From positions 1-8,345 of the forward strand of contig QGUP01000069.1 in the NCBI GenBank assembly GCA_003242505.1: DNA of 8,345 nt. The letters are read 5' to 3'. The stretch comes from Bacillota bacterium (GTDB taxonomy: Bacteria > Bacillota > Sulfobacillia > Symbiobacteriales > ZC4RG38). Every line of letters starts with the position of its first letter. The first letter of the stretch is position 1. The notes under the pieces were generated by a model that was not told the DNA's origin, did no database searches, and saw only the letters and a list, made by a program, of their open reading frames with translations. The translations under genes were made by a program, and so were the position numbers. This document shows, piece after piece, positions 1 to 6,449 of this stretch.

Positions 1-48
1 CCGGCGCTCACGCTGCCGGCTCCGATCGCGCATGGTGGTTGTCGCCAT
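1..48 (-). CDS. Possible start of a further gene, cut by the left edge
   Basis: An open frame begins at an ATG at 48 and stays open to position 1. It gives a 16-residue start, MATTTMRDRSRQRERR, which is hydrophilic and strongly basic. A GAGGG ribosome-binding site lies 6 nt upstream of this ATG. Another ATG at 54 is in frame but would touch the GAGGG directly, so 48 is preferred. The gene would follow the LacI-family repressor on the same strand after about 93 nt. A basic N-terminus of this kind is common ahead of the first membrane helix in transporter permeases, but there is too little sequence to name a family. Confidence 0.35.
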   Translation of the reverse strand, partial: MATTTMRDRSRQRERR

Positions 49-65
49 CTCCATCCCTCGGTTCT

Positions 66-85
66 CCGGGCTGTCACGAGCCCGG
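66..85. repeat. Short perfect inverted repeat downstream of the repressor gene
   Basis: CCGGGCT (66-72) pairs perfectly with AGCCCGG (79-85) around a 6-nt loop. It lies between the repressor stop codon and the possible next gene. Neither strand continues into a convincing T-run, so I do not call it an intrinsic terminator. It could be a weak terminator, an operator half-site pair, or a leader hairpin just ahead of the next ribosome-binding site. Confidence 0.4.
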
Positions 86-141
86 TCGGTGATTGTTGGT
101 TCAGAGTCTACTACCTGGACATTCCTCCATGAAGAACCCGA

Positions 142-1164
142 TCAGGCCGGCGGCGGGCCGCTGGAACCCCGGACGATGAGCCGCGGGGCGATCCACTCCA
201 CCAGGGGACCCGGCTGCTCGCCCGCCAGCACCTGCAGCAGCCGGGATATGGCCCGGGCGCCGATCTCGTGCATGGGCTGGGCCACGGTGGTGAGCGCCGG
301 CCGCACCGCCGCGGCGATCCGGATGTTGTCGAACCCGACCACCGTCAGGTCCTCCGGCACCCGCAGCCCCCGGTCCGCGGCGGCGCCCATCGCGCCGATG
401 GCCATCAGGTCGCTGGCGGCCACCACCGCGGTGGGCCGGGGCCGGAGCTGGAGGAGCCGGGCGGTGGCCTCATAAGCCGCCTCCAACCGGAATCCGGTGT
501 CTACGACGTACTCCGGCGGGATCTCGACCCCCCGGGCTGCGGCGGCGTCCCGGTACCCCTGCCACCGGGGGAGGCCGGCGATGGGGTCCTGGAGGGAGCC
601 GATCAGGCAGGCCACCCGCCGGTGGCCCAGGCTCAGGACGTGTTCCATGGCCAGCCGGGCCCCGGCGTAGCTGTCCACCAGCACCGCCGGCAGGGCAGGC
701 CCCGGGCCGGTGACGGTGGTCGCCGCCAGGACCACGGGCCGGCCCAGTTCCGCGAAGGCTTCCTGCAGCTCCGGGGTGATGGTGCCGCTGGTGTAGATCA
801 GCCCGTCCACCTGCCGCTCCCGGAAGAGGCCGATGTACCGGATCTCCTGGGTGGTGCTCAGTTCCGAGCAGGCGAGGACGATGTGGTACCCGTGGGCGGC
901 TGCCTCGGCCTCCATGCCCCGGACGAGCTCGGCGGCAAAGGGGTTGGCGATGTCCGGCACCAGGACGCCGACGGTGCAGCTCCGGCGCCGCACCAGGCTT
1001 CGGGCCACCGCGTTGGGGCGATACCCGAGCTCGGCGACCGCGGCCAGCACCCGGGCCCGGGTGGCCTCGGCCACCGGCCCCCGGCCGTTGAGCACCCGGG
1101 AGACCGTCGCCACCGACACCCCGGCCCGCCGGGCCACGTCGTGGATCGTCGGCTCCCGCTGCAC
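142..1164 (-). CDS. LacI/GalR-family transcriptional repressor
   Basis: A 340-residue protein of the usual LacI-family length. Residues 6-27 form the N-terminal helix-turn-helix, with the family signature VSVATVSRVLNG. The hinge region (about 47-62, GYRPNAVARSL) carries the leucine that inserts at the central CpG of the operator. Residues 63-340 form the periplasmic-binding-protein-like sensor domain; VGFDN near residue 273 and the following TTVAQP segment are typical of GalR/CcpA-like members. The start is GTG at 1164, chosen because GGGAGG lies 7 nt upstream. An ATG 5 nt further upstream is in another frame and only 2 nt from that site. The gene follows the ABC transporter operon on the same strand, and the operator of that operon has the classic LacI-family form, so it probably represses the transporter and is released by an unidentified sugar. 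Its target is inferred. Confidence 0.93.
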   Translation of the reverse strand: MQREPTIHDVARRAGVSVATVSRVLNGRGPVAEATRARVLAAVAELGYRPNAVARSLVRRRSCTVGVLVPDIANPFAAELVRGMEAEAAAHGYHIVLACSELSTTQEIRYIGLFRERQVDGLIYTSGTITPELQEAFAELGRPVVLAATTVTGPGPALPAVLVDSYAGARLAMEHVLSLGHRRVACLIGSLQDPIAGLPRWQGYRDAAAARGVEIPPEYVVDTGFRLEAAYEATARLLQLRPRPTAVVAASDLMAIGAMGAAADRGLRVPEDLTVVGFDNIRIAAAVRPALTTVAQPMHEIGARAISRLLQVLAGEQPGPLVEWIAPRLIVRGSSGPPPA

Positions 1165-1171
1165 GCCATTG

Positions 1172-1177
1172 CCTCCC
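1172..1177 (-). promoter_or_regulatory. Ribosome-binding site fixing the GTG start of the repressor
   Basis: GGGAGG on the minus strand sits 7 nt before the GTG at 1164. It lies only 2 nt before the overlapping ATG at 1169, which opens a different frame, so it supports the GTG start. Confidence 0.7.
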
Positions 1178-1203
1178 TGTGGGGGAATCTTCGGTTACGG
1201 CAT

Positions 1204-1278
1204 CGATTTTAGCAAGGAGGCGGCACCGATTTTAGCAAGAGGGACCGCCCCGATTCTAGCCCGATTCTAGCAAGAGGG
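1204..1278. repeat. Intergenic array of CGATT(T/C)TAGC repeats
   Basis: Read on the plus strand, the core CGATTTTAGCAAG occurs at 1204 and 1227. A shortened copy, CGATTCTAGC, lies at 1251, and CGATTCTAGCAAG at 1262. Spacings are 23, 24 and 11 bp. The full copies continue with a GGAGG or AGGG purine run. The array fills most of the gap between the transporter terminator and the repressor gene. On the minus strand each copy contains TAAAAT or TAGAAT, which resembles a -10 element, but I found no -35 at normal spacing. It may be a protein-binding array controlling the repressor, or a dispersed intergenic repeat. Confidence 0.7.
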
Positions 1279-1302
1279 GGCGAGAGCAGCCTCTCGCCCC
1301 CT
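1275..1302 (-). terminator. Probable intrinsic terminator of the ABC transporter operon
   Basis: A perfect 12-bp stem (1275-1286 with 1291-1302) closes a 4-nt loop, starting about 13 nt after the stop codon of the substrate-binding protein. On the minus strand it is followed by CTTGCTAG, so the U-tract is weak. The GC-rich stem and its position make a terminator likely, perhaps a leaky one that lets some transcripts run into the repressor gene. Confidence 0.65.
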
Positions 1303-1315
1303 GACCCGACTGCCG

Positions 1316-2599
1316 TTACTGGCCGTACTTTGCGGCGGCCTGCTTGACGACCTCGGCGTACTTGTCCAGGGTGGCCTTGGTGTCCTTGCCCTCCAGGACG
1401 ATCTCCCGGAAGGCGTCGGTGATGGCCTTGTTCAGCTCATCCCAGTACAGGACCGGCGGCCGAGGCGTCGCGTTCTTCATGGCCTCGTTGATCGCCTCAA
1501 AGTACGGCTTCTGCCAGTCCTCCACCTTGGCGTAGGCGTCGGTCCGGTAGGACGGCCAGGCCAGCTCCGCGGCCAGGGTCTCCTGGACCTCCTTGGACAT
1601 CAGGTACTCGGCGAACTTGAGGGCCAGGTCCTTGTTCGGAGCGCCCACCGGGATGGCGATGGACTCGCCGCCCAGGAGCTTGGCCGCCTTCACGGGGCCC
1701 CGCCAGCCGCCGTAGGCCTTGATCTCCTTCTTGCCGCCGTCCCGGACGATGATCCCGACGCCGAAGGGCCAGTTGGCGGCGAGGTAGAAGGAGTCCTGGG
1801 CGATGAACCGGTTGGTGGTGTTCCAGTCCGCCTTCGCGGAGTCAGGGTTCAGGTACGGGTAGATCTCCTTCAGGAAGTTGAAGGCCTTGACCGAACCCTC
1901 GTCGTTCAGCTTGAGCGGGTCGCCGCCGGCCTGGTAGATGAACTCCACGATCTGGATGACCATGTCGCCGGCCATGTTCAGCTTGAGGCCGACCTTGCCG
2001 ACGCCTTCCTTCTCGTAGAAGGTCTTGGCCACGTTCAGGAGCTCATCCCAGGTCCTGGGCGGCTGCAGGCCGTACTCGTTGAACTTGGCCTCGTTGTAGT
2101 AGTTGATCTCGACGTTCGGCCGGTAGGGCAGGAAGTAGGTCTTGCCGTTGAACTCGCCGACCTGCACCACGCCGGGGATCGCGGTGTCCGGGATCAGGTG
2201 CTTGTACTGGGTGAGGTCCTCCACCAGCCCCTTGTTCACCAGGACCGGCAGGTGCATGTTGTCCTGGGTGATCAGGTCGATCTCCATCTTGCCAGCGTTC
2301 TTCATGGCCTCCAGCTGCTGGACGACCTGGCTGGCCTCGACCTGATACGCGTTGATCTTGACGTTGTTCTCCTGCTCAAACTTCGGGAAGATCTTCTCCC
2401 GCATCACCTTCCATTCTTCTTCGCCCAGGCCCATCACCACATTGAGGGTCCGCGGCTCCTGGGTCTGGGCCCCCTGCTGGCTGCCGGTACCGGTCTGTTG
2501 CTGCTGCTGCCCCTGGTTGTCCTTGCCGCAGCCGGCCAGCACCGCACCGGCAAGGACGAGGGAGAGGGCCAGTGCCGTCACCTTGCGCAGCTTGACCAC
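1316..2599 (-). CDS. Sugar ABC transporter substrate-binding lipoprotein (CUT1 type)
   Basis: A 427-residue extracellular solute-binding protein of the MalE/UgpB-like family (SBP_bac_1 type). Residues 1-23 are a lipoprotein signal peptide with lipobox LAGC; Cys24 would be lipidated and anchor the protein outside the membrane. A flexible linker rich in Gln, Gly and Thr (about 28-48, including five consecutive Gln) follows. The binding domain runs from about 51 (LNVVMGLGEEEWK) to the end and contains the family's NEAKFNEYGLQPPRTWDEL-like segment and a C-terminal ALKFAEYLMSKEVQE helix. The start is GTG at 2599 with a strong AGGAGGT 7 nt upstream. It lies 31 nt after the second permease and is the last gene of the transporter operon, whereas many CUT1 operons put it first. 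Substrate is probably an oligosaccharide or related compound, but it is not determinable here. Confidence 0.93.
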   Translation of the reverse strand: MVKLRKVTALALSLVLAGAVLAGCGKDNQGQQQQQTGTGSQQGAQTQEPRTLNVVMGLGEEEWKVMREKIFPKFEQENNVKINAYQVEASQVVQQLEAMKNAGKMEIDLITQDNMHLPVLVNKGLVEDLTQYKHLIPDTAIPGVVQVGEFNGKTYFLPYRPNVEINYYNEAKFNEYGLQPPRTWDELLNVAKTFYEKEGVGKVGLKLNMAGDMVIQIVEFIYQAGGDPLKLNDEGSVKAFNFLKEIYPYLNPDSAKADWNTTNRFIAQDSFYLAANWPFGVGIIVRDGGKKEIKAYGGWRGPVKAAKLLGGESIAIPVGAPNKDLALKFAEYLMSKEVQETLAAELAWPSYRTDAYAKVEDWQKPYFEAINEAMKNATPRPPVLYWDELNKAITDAFREIVLEGKDTKATLDKYAEVVKQAAAKYGQ

Positions 2600-2606
2600 G
2601 GGACGT

Positions 2607-2613
2607 ACCTCCT
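2607..2613 (-). promoter_or_regulatory. Strong ribosome-binding site for the substrate-binding protein
   Basis: AGGAGGT on the minus strand lies 7 nt before the GTG at 2599. It is the closest to consensus in the operon, in keeping with the excess of binding protein over permease usual in such transporters. Confidence 0.75.
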
Positions 2614-2630
2614 CTGATGTGAGGATTTTG

Positions 2631-3488
2631 CTATCCCTTGAGCGAACCGGAGAGATAGCCGCTCCGGAGATAGCGCTGGAGGAAGAGGGTGACGAGAAGG
2701 ACGGGGATGGTGAGGATCGCCGAGTAGGCGGCCGACTGGAACCAGTTCCCCCGGGTGATGTAGTAGTAGGTCAGCAGCGGCAGCGTCCGCTTGCCCAGGG
2801 TCAGGTACATCGCGTAGGTGAACTCGTTCCAGGAGGCCAGCCAGACGAAGATGGCGGCAACGGCGATCCCGGGCCGGGCCAGGGGCAGGGCCACAGACCA
2901 GAGGGCCCGCAGCCGGGAGGCGCCGTCGACCTCCGCGGCCTGCTCCAGCTCCCGGGGGATGGTGTTGAAGGTACCCACCAGGACCCAGGCCGCCAGGGGC
3001 AGCACCAGGTTGGCGTGGGCCAGGATCAGCCCCAGGTCCGAGTCCAGGAGGTTGTACTTCAGGAAGATGACGGCGATGGGGAGGGCGACCCCCACGTCCG
3101 GGAACATCCGGGTGAAGAAGAGGGCGATGATCGCGGTGTACCGGGGCCGGGGCGGCAGCCGGGAGATGGCGTAGGCCGCCGGCACCGCCAGAAGCAGGGT
3201 GAGGAGAGTCGCCCCGGTGGCCACCACCAGGCTCTTCCGCAGCGGCGCCCACAGGTTTCCGGAGGTGAGCACCTGTTCCCAGTGCCGCCAGGTGAACTCC
3301 TCGATCCAGAAGGCCGGGAACTGCCGGAGGATCTCCCCCGGGCTGGAGACCGAGACCTTGAACATGATGTAGACGGGCACCAGGAAGTAGGCCACCGCCA
3401 GGAGGAGCAGGAGGGCGGCCAGGGGCCCGAGCCCCTGGCGGGAAGGGGCGACAGCCCTCCGGCGGGCGAACGTCGTCAGGCTGCTCAT
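2631..3488 (-). CDS. Sugar ABC transporter permease, MalG type
   Basis: A 285-residue inner-membrane permease with about six hydrophobic segments. The first (about 21-45) follows a basic N-terminus. The cytoplasmic EAA loop, which docks to the ATPase, is visible at 182-206 (EQAAEVDGAS, then LPLARPGIAVA). The segment SWNEFTYAMYLT just after it is typical of MalG/UgpE-class permeases. The ATG start overlaps the stop codon of the preceding permease as ATGA, which indicates translational coupling, and the length is normal for the family. It pairs with the MalF-type permease to form the membrane channel. The protein sequence does not show the substrate. Confidence 0.94.
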   Translation of the reverse strand: MSSLTTFARRRAVAPSRQGLGPLAALLLLLAVAYFLVPVYIMFKVSVSSPGEILRQFPAFWIEEFTWRHWEQVLTSGNLWAPLRKSLVVATGATLLTLLLAVPAAYAISRLPPRPRYTAIIALFFTRMFPDVGVALPIAVIFLKYNLLDSDLGLILAHANLVLPLAAWVLVGTFNTIPRELEQAAEVDGASRLRALWSVALPLARPGIAVAAIFVWLASWNEFTYAMYLTLGKRTLPLLTYYYITRGNWFQSAAYSAILTIPVLLVTLFLQRYLRSGYLSGSLKG

Positions 3489-4348
3489 GCCAGGTCATCC
3501 CCTTCCTGTGCGGCCTTGAGGTAGAGGACGGCGAAGACCAGGATGAGCACCAGGAGGACGGTCGACGCCGCACCGGAGGTGTACTGGTTGTGGTAGGTCA
3601 TGTACTCGTCGAAGGCGAAGGTCGCCAGGAACGGGGTGTTCCGGCCGGCCAACACCAGGGGCAGCTCAAAGATGCGGAAGGCGTCGATGCCCCGGATGAT
3701 CACCGCAGTGGTGATGGCCGGCTTCAGGAGCGGCAGGACGACCCGCCGGAAGGTCTGCCAGGGGGTGGCGCCGTCCACCGCGGCCGCCTCGTAGAGCTGT
3801 TCCGGGATGGCCTCCAGGCCGGCCAGGAGGATCAGCATCACCGACGGGGTGACCTTCCACATGTCCGCGGCCACCACCATCATGAGGGTCCGGAGCCCGC
3901 CGGAGGCCCAGTTGATGGGCTGGGTGGCCAGCCCGGTCTTGATCAGCAGCTCGTTCAGGTAGCCGCTGTTGTCAAAGATGTACATGAAGTTGATGGCCGA
4001 GACCAGGGTCGGCACGCCCATGGGGACCAGCAGGAGGGAGCGGACCAAACCCCGGAGCTTGAAGTTCCGGGCCAGGCACCAGGCCAGGAAGAGGCCAAAG
4101 CATAATTCTGCGAAAGTTCCGACAACGACGATGAAGAGGGTGTTGAGGAAGGCGGAGAGGAAGCGGCTGTCCCCGAAGAGCTCCCGGTAGTTCTCCAGGG
4201 TGAGCTCCCCGGCGTGGTTGGAAAAGCCCCAGAAAATCGCCTGACAGACCGGCCACAGGGTGAGGCCGAAGACGTAGATGGCCATCGGGACGACGAGGGC
4301 CAGCTCCAGGCGGTGCCGGTCCACCCATCGCCAGATGCGGGCCAGCAT
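3485..4348 (-). CDS. Sugar ABC transporter permease, MalF/UgpA type
   Basis: A 287-residue permease with six predicted membrane segments, the first at about 15-38. The EAA loop is at 187-210 (EAAAVDGATPWQTFRRVVLP), the contact site for the ATPase. The absence of the long MalF periplasmic insertion puts it in the UgpA/LacF-sized group of CUT1 permeases. The ATG start at 4348 has AAGGAGG 6 nt upstream. It is the first gene of the transporter operon, about 155 nt downstream of the expected transcription start, and its stop codon overlaps the next permease by 4 nt. Confidence 0.94.
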   Translation of the reverse strand: MLARIWRWVDRHRLELALVVPMAIYVFGLTLWPVCQAIFWGFSNHAGELTLENYRELFGDSRFLSAFLNTLFIVVVGTFAELCFGLFLAWCLARNFKLRGLVRSLLLVPMGVPTLVSAINFMYIFDNSGYLNELLIKTGLATQPINWASGGLRTLMMVVAADMWKVTPSVMLILLAGLEAIPEQLYEAAAVDGATPWQTFRRVVLPLLKPAITTAVIIRGIDAFRIFELPLVLAGRNTPFLATFAFDEYMTYHNQYTSGAASTVLLVLILVFAVLYLKAAQEGDDLA

Positions 4349-4459
4349 GGAACCCCTCCTTCACCGCTGCACCCAGCAGTCCGACGGGGCTGCCGGTCAC
4401 CCCTGGAGGCTTCCGCCTACACCACCGGCCGTGCCCGTCACCGCTGCCGGAGAGCGGCT

Positions 4460-4474
4460 GGCCTTGTCAAGGCC
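4460..4474. repeat. 15-bp inverted repeat downstream of the LacI-type operator
   Basis: GGCCTTG and CAAGGCC are perfect arms around a single T. The centre (4467) lies about 21.5 bp from the centre of the operator at 4482-4495, roughly two helical turns, so a protein bound here would face the same side of the DNA. On the minus strand it contains TTGACA (4465-4470), but no AT-rich -10 follows at 16-18 bp. It may be a second regulator site or a short hairpin in the leader. Confidence 0.45.
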
Positions 4475-4481
4475 TTTGCGA

Positions 4482-4495
4482 TGTAAACGTTTACA
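4482..4495. promoter_or_regulatory. LacI-family operator of the ABC transporter operon
   Basis: TGTAAACGTTTACA is a perfect 14-bp palindrome with the central CpG and flanking A/T triplets that LacI-family proteins recognise. It begins 14 nt after the -10 hexamer, so it covers about +8 to +21 of the transcript, a good position for blocking initiation or early elongation. The linked LacI-family gene (142-1164) is the natural ligand; a CcpA-like global regulator could also bind because catabolite-responsive elements look similar. Confidence 0.85.
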
Positions 4496-4509
4496 ACCAG
4501 GCCAAGATC

Positions 4510-4539
4510 ATTTTAGGGTGCCGGAGTAAAGGGTGTCAA
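4510..4539 (-). promoter_or_regulatory. Sigma-A type promoter of the ABC transporter operon
   Basis: On the minus strand TTGACA (4534-4539) is separated by 18 nt from TAAAAT (4510-4515). The -35 is perfect and the -10 matches at five of six positions. Transcription would begin near 4503, just before the operator, leaving an untranslated leader of about 155 nt ahead of the first permease. Confidence 0.8.
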
Positions 4540-4562
4540 CAGCGAGAAGGGAGGGAAATGCA

Positions 4563-4613
4563 GGCCGCCCCCGGAGCCGGCCCCGGCCTGGGGCCCGGCC
4601 CCGGGGGCGGGCC
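4563..4613 (-). terminator. GC-rich hairpin after ctaB, possible terminator
   Basis: CCGCCCCCGG (4565-4574) pairs with CCGGGGGCGG (4601-4610), and GG/CC pairs extend it past one bulged G. The interior can form a further GC-rich stem (CCGGCCCC with GGGGCCCGG). It begins about 12 nt after the ctaB stop codon. On the minus strand it is followed by TGCATTTCCC, a poor U-tract, so termination is plausible but not assured. Confidence 0.5.
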
Positions 4614-4624
4614 GCGCCCTCCCC

Positions 4625-5470
4625 TTACACCAGCAGCAGCGCCATCGCCGCCAGCATGTATAGGGAGGCAAACCGGAACAGCCACCCGTTCCGCTCGACC
4701 GACGGGGCAACCAGCGCGTTGGCGCCCAGGCCGACCAGGACCGCCGCCAGGGCAACGCAGACCGCCAGCGGTCCCCAGTGCTCCGTCAGGTGCCAGGTGA
4801 TGCCCGTCATGACCCCCGCGGTCAGGATGGTGGAGAGGCTGATCGCCGCCTGGGTCGCCCGCAGGCCATAGACGTTGGGGAAGACCGGCACCCCCGCTCG
4901 GGCATAGTCTGCCGCGTGCTTCACGCTGAAGGTCAGGATGTGGGTGGGAATCCAGAGGAGCACCGCCAGGGCCAGCAAGACGCCCACGGTCTCGATCCGG
5001 CCGGTGGCCAGCACCCTGCCCGCCAGCACCGGCATGCCGCCGGCCAGCCCGCCCCAGATCACCGACCAGGGCGTCCGCCGCTTGAGCCAAATGGTGTAGA
5101 CCACCAGGTCCAGGAGCCACCCGGCCAGGACCACCAGGCCGTACAGCGCATCCAGCCGGAACGCCCAGAGGAGGCCCCAGGCGCTCATCAGCACGCCCAG
5201 CCAGAGAGCGACGGATACGGGGATGCGGCCGGAGGCCAGGGGGCGGGCCGCGGTCCGGCCCATGATCCGGTCGATGTCCCGGTCGTAGACCATGTTCAGC
5301 ACGGTGGTGCCGCTGATGGCGAGGAAGAGGCTCCCCAGGAGCTCGCCGTACGCCGCCGGCCCCTCCAGCCCCTTTAGCCCGCTGGCATAGCCGGCGAGAC
5401 CGGTGAACAGCAAGAGGAGCGTTTGCTTGACCTTGATCAGGGAGAGGAGGTCACCCAGGTACTGCCGCAC
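4625..5470 (-). CDS. ctaB: Protoheme IX farnesyltransferase (heme O synthase)
   Basis: A 281-residue UbiA-superfamily membrane prenyltransferase that converts heme B to heme O by adding a farnesyl group. The first aspartate-rich motif is N59-x3-D63-x3-D67 (NMVYDRDID), followed by RIMGRTAARPLASG, the CyoE/CtaB signature. The central YTIWLKRRTPWSVIWGG segment (125-141) and the second motif K184-x3-DYARAGVPVFP (to 198) also fit heme O synthases closely. Seven to nine hydrophobic segments are visible. The start is GTG at 5470, with AGGTGA upstream and an in-frame stop just before, so no longer start exists. It lies 31 nt after the SUMF1-fold gene in what looks like one operon with the heme-copper oxidase-like gene, which it may supply with heme O. 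No CtaA (heme A synthase) is visible. Confidence 0.92.
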   Translation of the reverse strand: MRQYLGDLLSLIKVKQTLLLLFTGLAGYASGLKGLEGPAAYGELLGSLFLAISGTTVLNMVYDRDIDRIMGRTAARPLASGRIPVSVALWLGVLMSAWGLLWAFRLDALYGLVVLAGWLLDLVVYTIWLKRRTPWSVIWGGLAGGMPVLAGRVLATGRIETVGVLLALAVLLWIPTHILTFSVKHAADYARAGVPVFPNVYGLRATQAAISLSTILTAGVMTGITWHLTEHWGPLAVCVALAAVLVGLGANALVAPSVERNGWLFRFASLYMLAAMALLLV

Positions 5471-5501
5471 GGGCCGTCACCTGCCTTGTGGAAATGCGAG
5501 C

Positions 5502-6449
5502 CTACCGCACGTCCCGGACGCAGCGGAAGCCGACATTCGGGCTGGCATACTCGGGCACGGCGCTGTTCCGGCTCCAGACCCGCAGGTCGTACCCGTAATT
5601 GGCCTTGCTGCCGCCCCGCAGGAACCGGTAGTGGGTCATGGGGTAGATGTCGGCCGTCCACTCGGCGACGTTGCCGGCCATGTCGTATAGCCCGTAGGGG
5701 CTGACCGCGTTCACCGTCAGGAAATCGCCGTAGCGGCTGCCGTTGTAGAACCCCACGGGCGTGGTGTCGCTGTAGCCCTCGGGGGTCTCGAAGGGGTCCT
5801 TGCTGTGGTAGTAGTTGGCATGGGCCGGGGAGATCCCGTCGCCCCACGGGTACGGCCGCCGGTCGGTGCCCCGGGCGGCCTTTTCCCATTCCGCCTCCGT
5901 CGGCAGCCGGCCGCCGATGGCCTCGCAGTAGGCTCTGGCCCCGAACCAGGTGACCATGGTGACGGGATGGTTCTCATACCCCGGCTTCACCGCAAAGCCG
6001 TCGCCCTTCCGCACGATGCGGGTGGCCGGGTCCCCGAGGGGCATGTGCGGGTAGTAGCCGGCCCTGTACTCCTTCTCGTGCTTGCCGCCCCGGAAGAGAT
6101 CCCCCGGATAGAAACCCATCACCGTGTCTCCGTCCAGGATGACCTGCCCGGCCTTCAGCGCCTCCGTCAGGTAGCGGGCGTACTGGGCGTTGGTGACCGG
6201 GGTGACCATGATCTCGAAGGCCCCGGTGGTAACCTCCACCCCATCCCGGCCCATGGGAAAGGGCCCGGCGGGAACCCGCGCCCAGGCCTCGGGATCCGCC
6301 CCTGCCTCGGTGTACAGGGTGAGGCCCGGGGGAGGCGAGGGCTCCACGTTGCACCCGGTGAGGGTCATACCCAGCAGCCCGACGGCCGCCGTCACGATGG
6401 CCGCCGCCATCCGTCCCCGTATCCGTCCCCGCATCCGTCCCGGCTTCAT
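5502..6449 (-). CDS. SUMF1-fold lipoprotein, NirV-like, lacking FGE cysteines
   Basis: A 315-residue lipoprotein with an arginine-rich n-region, a hydrophobic stretch at 15-30 and lipobox LTGC (Cys33). From about 58 it has the formylglycine-generating-enzyme/sulfatase-modifying (SUMF1) domain: MGRDG near 66, VTPVTNAQYARYL (82-94), HPVTMVTWFGARAYC (161-175), GGRLPTEAEWEKAARG (179-194), YPWGD (200-204), YGLYDMAGNVAEW (252-264), FLRGGS (276-281) and NVGFRCVR (305-312). In true formylglycine-generating enzymes two copper-binding cysteines follow RGGS; here those positions hold Asn284 and Leu289, so oxidase activity is unlikely. Such degenerate SUMF1 proteins include NirV, encoded beside the copper nitrite reductase gene nirK. 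The ATG overlaps the stop of the oxidase-like gene (ATGA), with GGAGGT 9 nt upstream. It probably acts outside the membrane as an accessory or binding protein for the neighbouring heme protein; this role is inferred. Confidence 0.88.
   Translation of the reverse strand: MKPGRMRGRIRGRMAAAIVTAAVGLLGMTLTGCNVEPSPPPGLTLYTEAGADPEAWARVPAGPFPMGRDGVEVTTGAFEIMVTPVTNAQYARYLTEALKAGQVILDGDTVMGFYPGDLFRGGKHEKEYRAGYYPHMPLGDPATRIVRKGDGFAVKPGYENHPVTMVTWFGARAYCEAIGGRLPTEAEWEKAARGTDRRPYPWGDGISPAHANYYHSKDPFETPEGYSDTTPVGFYNGSRYGDFLTVNAVSPYGLYDMAGNVAEWTADIYPMTHYRFLRGGSKANYGYDLRVWSRNSAVPEYASPNVGFRCVRDVR
6409..6444. repeat. 12-bp tandem repeat, three copies, in the lipoprotein signal peptide
   Basis: Three adjacent 12-bp units (6409, 6421, 6433) with core ATCCGTCCC on the plus strand encode the repeated pattern GR(M/I)RGR(M/I)RGRM at residues 4-14 of the SUMF1-fold lipoprotein. 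The unit is a multiple of three, so copy-number change would lengthen or shorten the basic n-region without breaking the frame. Confidence 0.8.

Noticed and set aside
105..137. Promoter-like pair TTCATG and TAGACT 17 nt apart before the possible left-edge gene
   Set aside because: Only three and four of six positions match consensus, which is too weak to claim in the absence of other evidence.
268..1212. Long plus-strand open frame opposite the repressor gene
   Set aside because: Its product is rich in Gly, Pro, His and Arg with no recognisable domain, and the opposite strand has a convincing LacI-family protein. High GC content makes such antisense frames common.
1206..1238. Repressor promoter built from TTGCTA and TAAAAT within the repeats
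   Set aside because: The spacing between the two elements is about 21 nt, too long for a normal sigma-A promoter, so I describe only the repeats.
1204..1278. CRISPR array
   Set aside because: The repeats are short and unevenly spaced at 11 to 24 bp, with no distinct spacers and no cas genes.
2495..2509. CAG/CAA codon run (five Gln) as a phase-variable microsatellite
   Set aside because: It is short, in frame and lies in a flexible lipoprotein linker where Gln runs are ordinary.
2352..3524. Plus-strand open frame of 390 codons opposite the MalG-type permease and binding protein
   Set aside because: Low-complexity composition of Gly, Gln, Glu and Pro; it spans two well-supported genes and their intergenic gap on the other strand.
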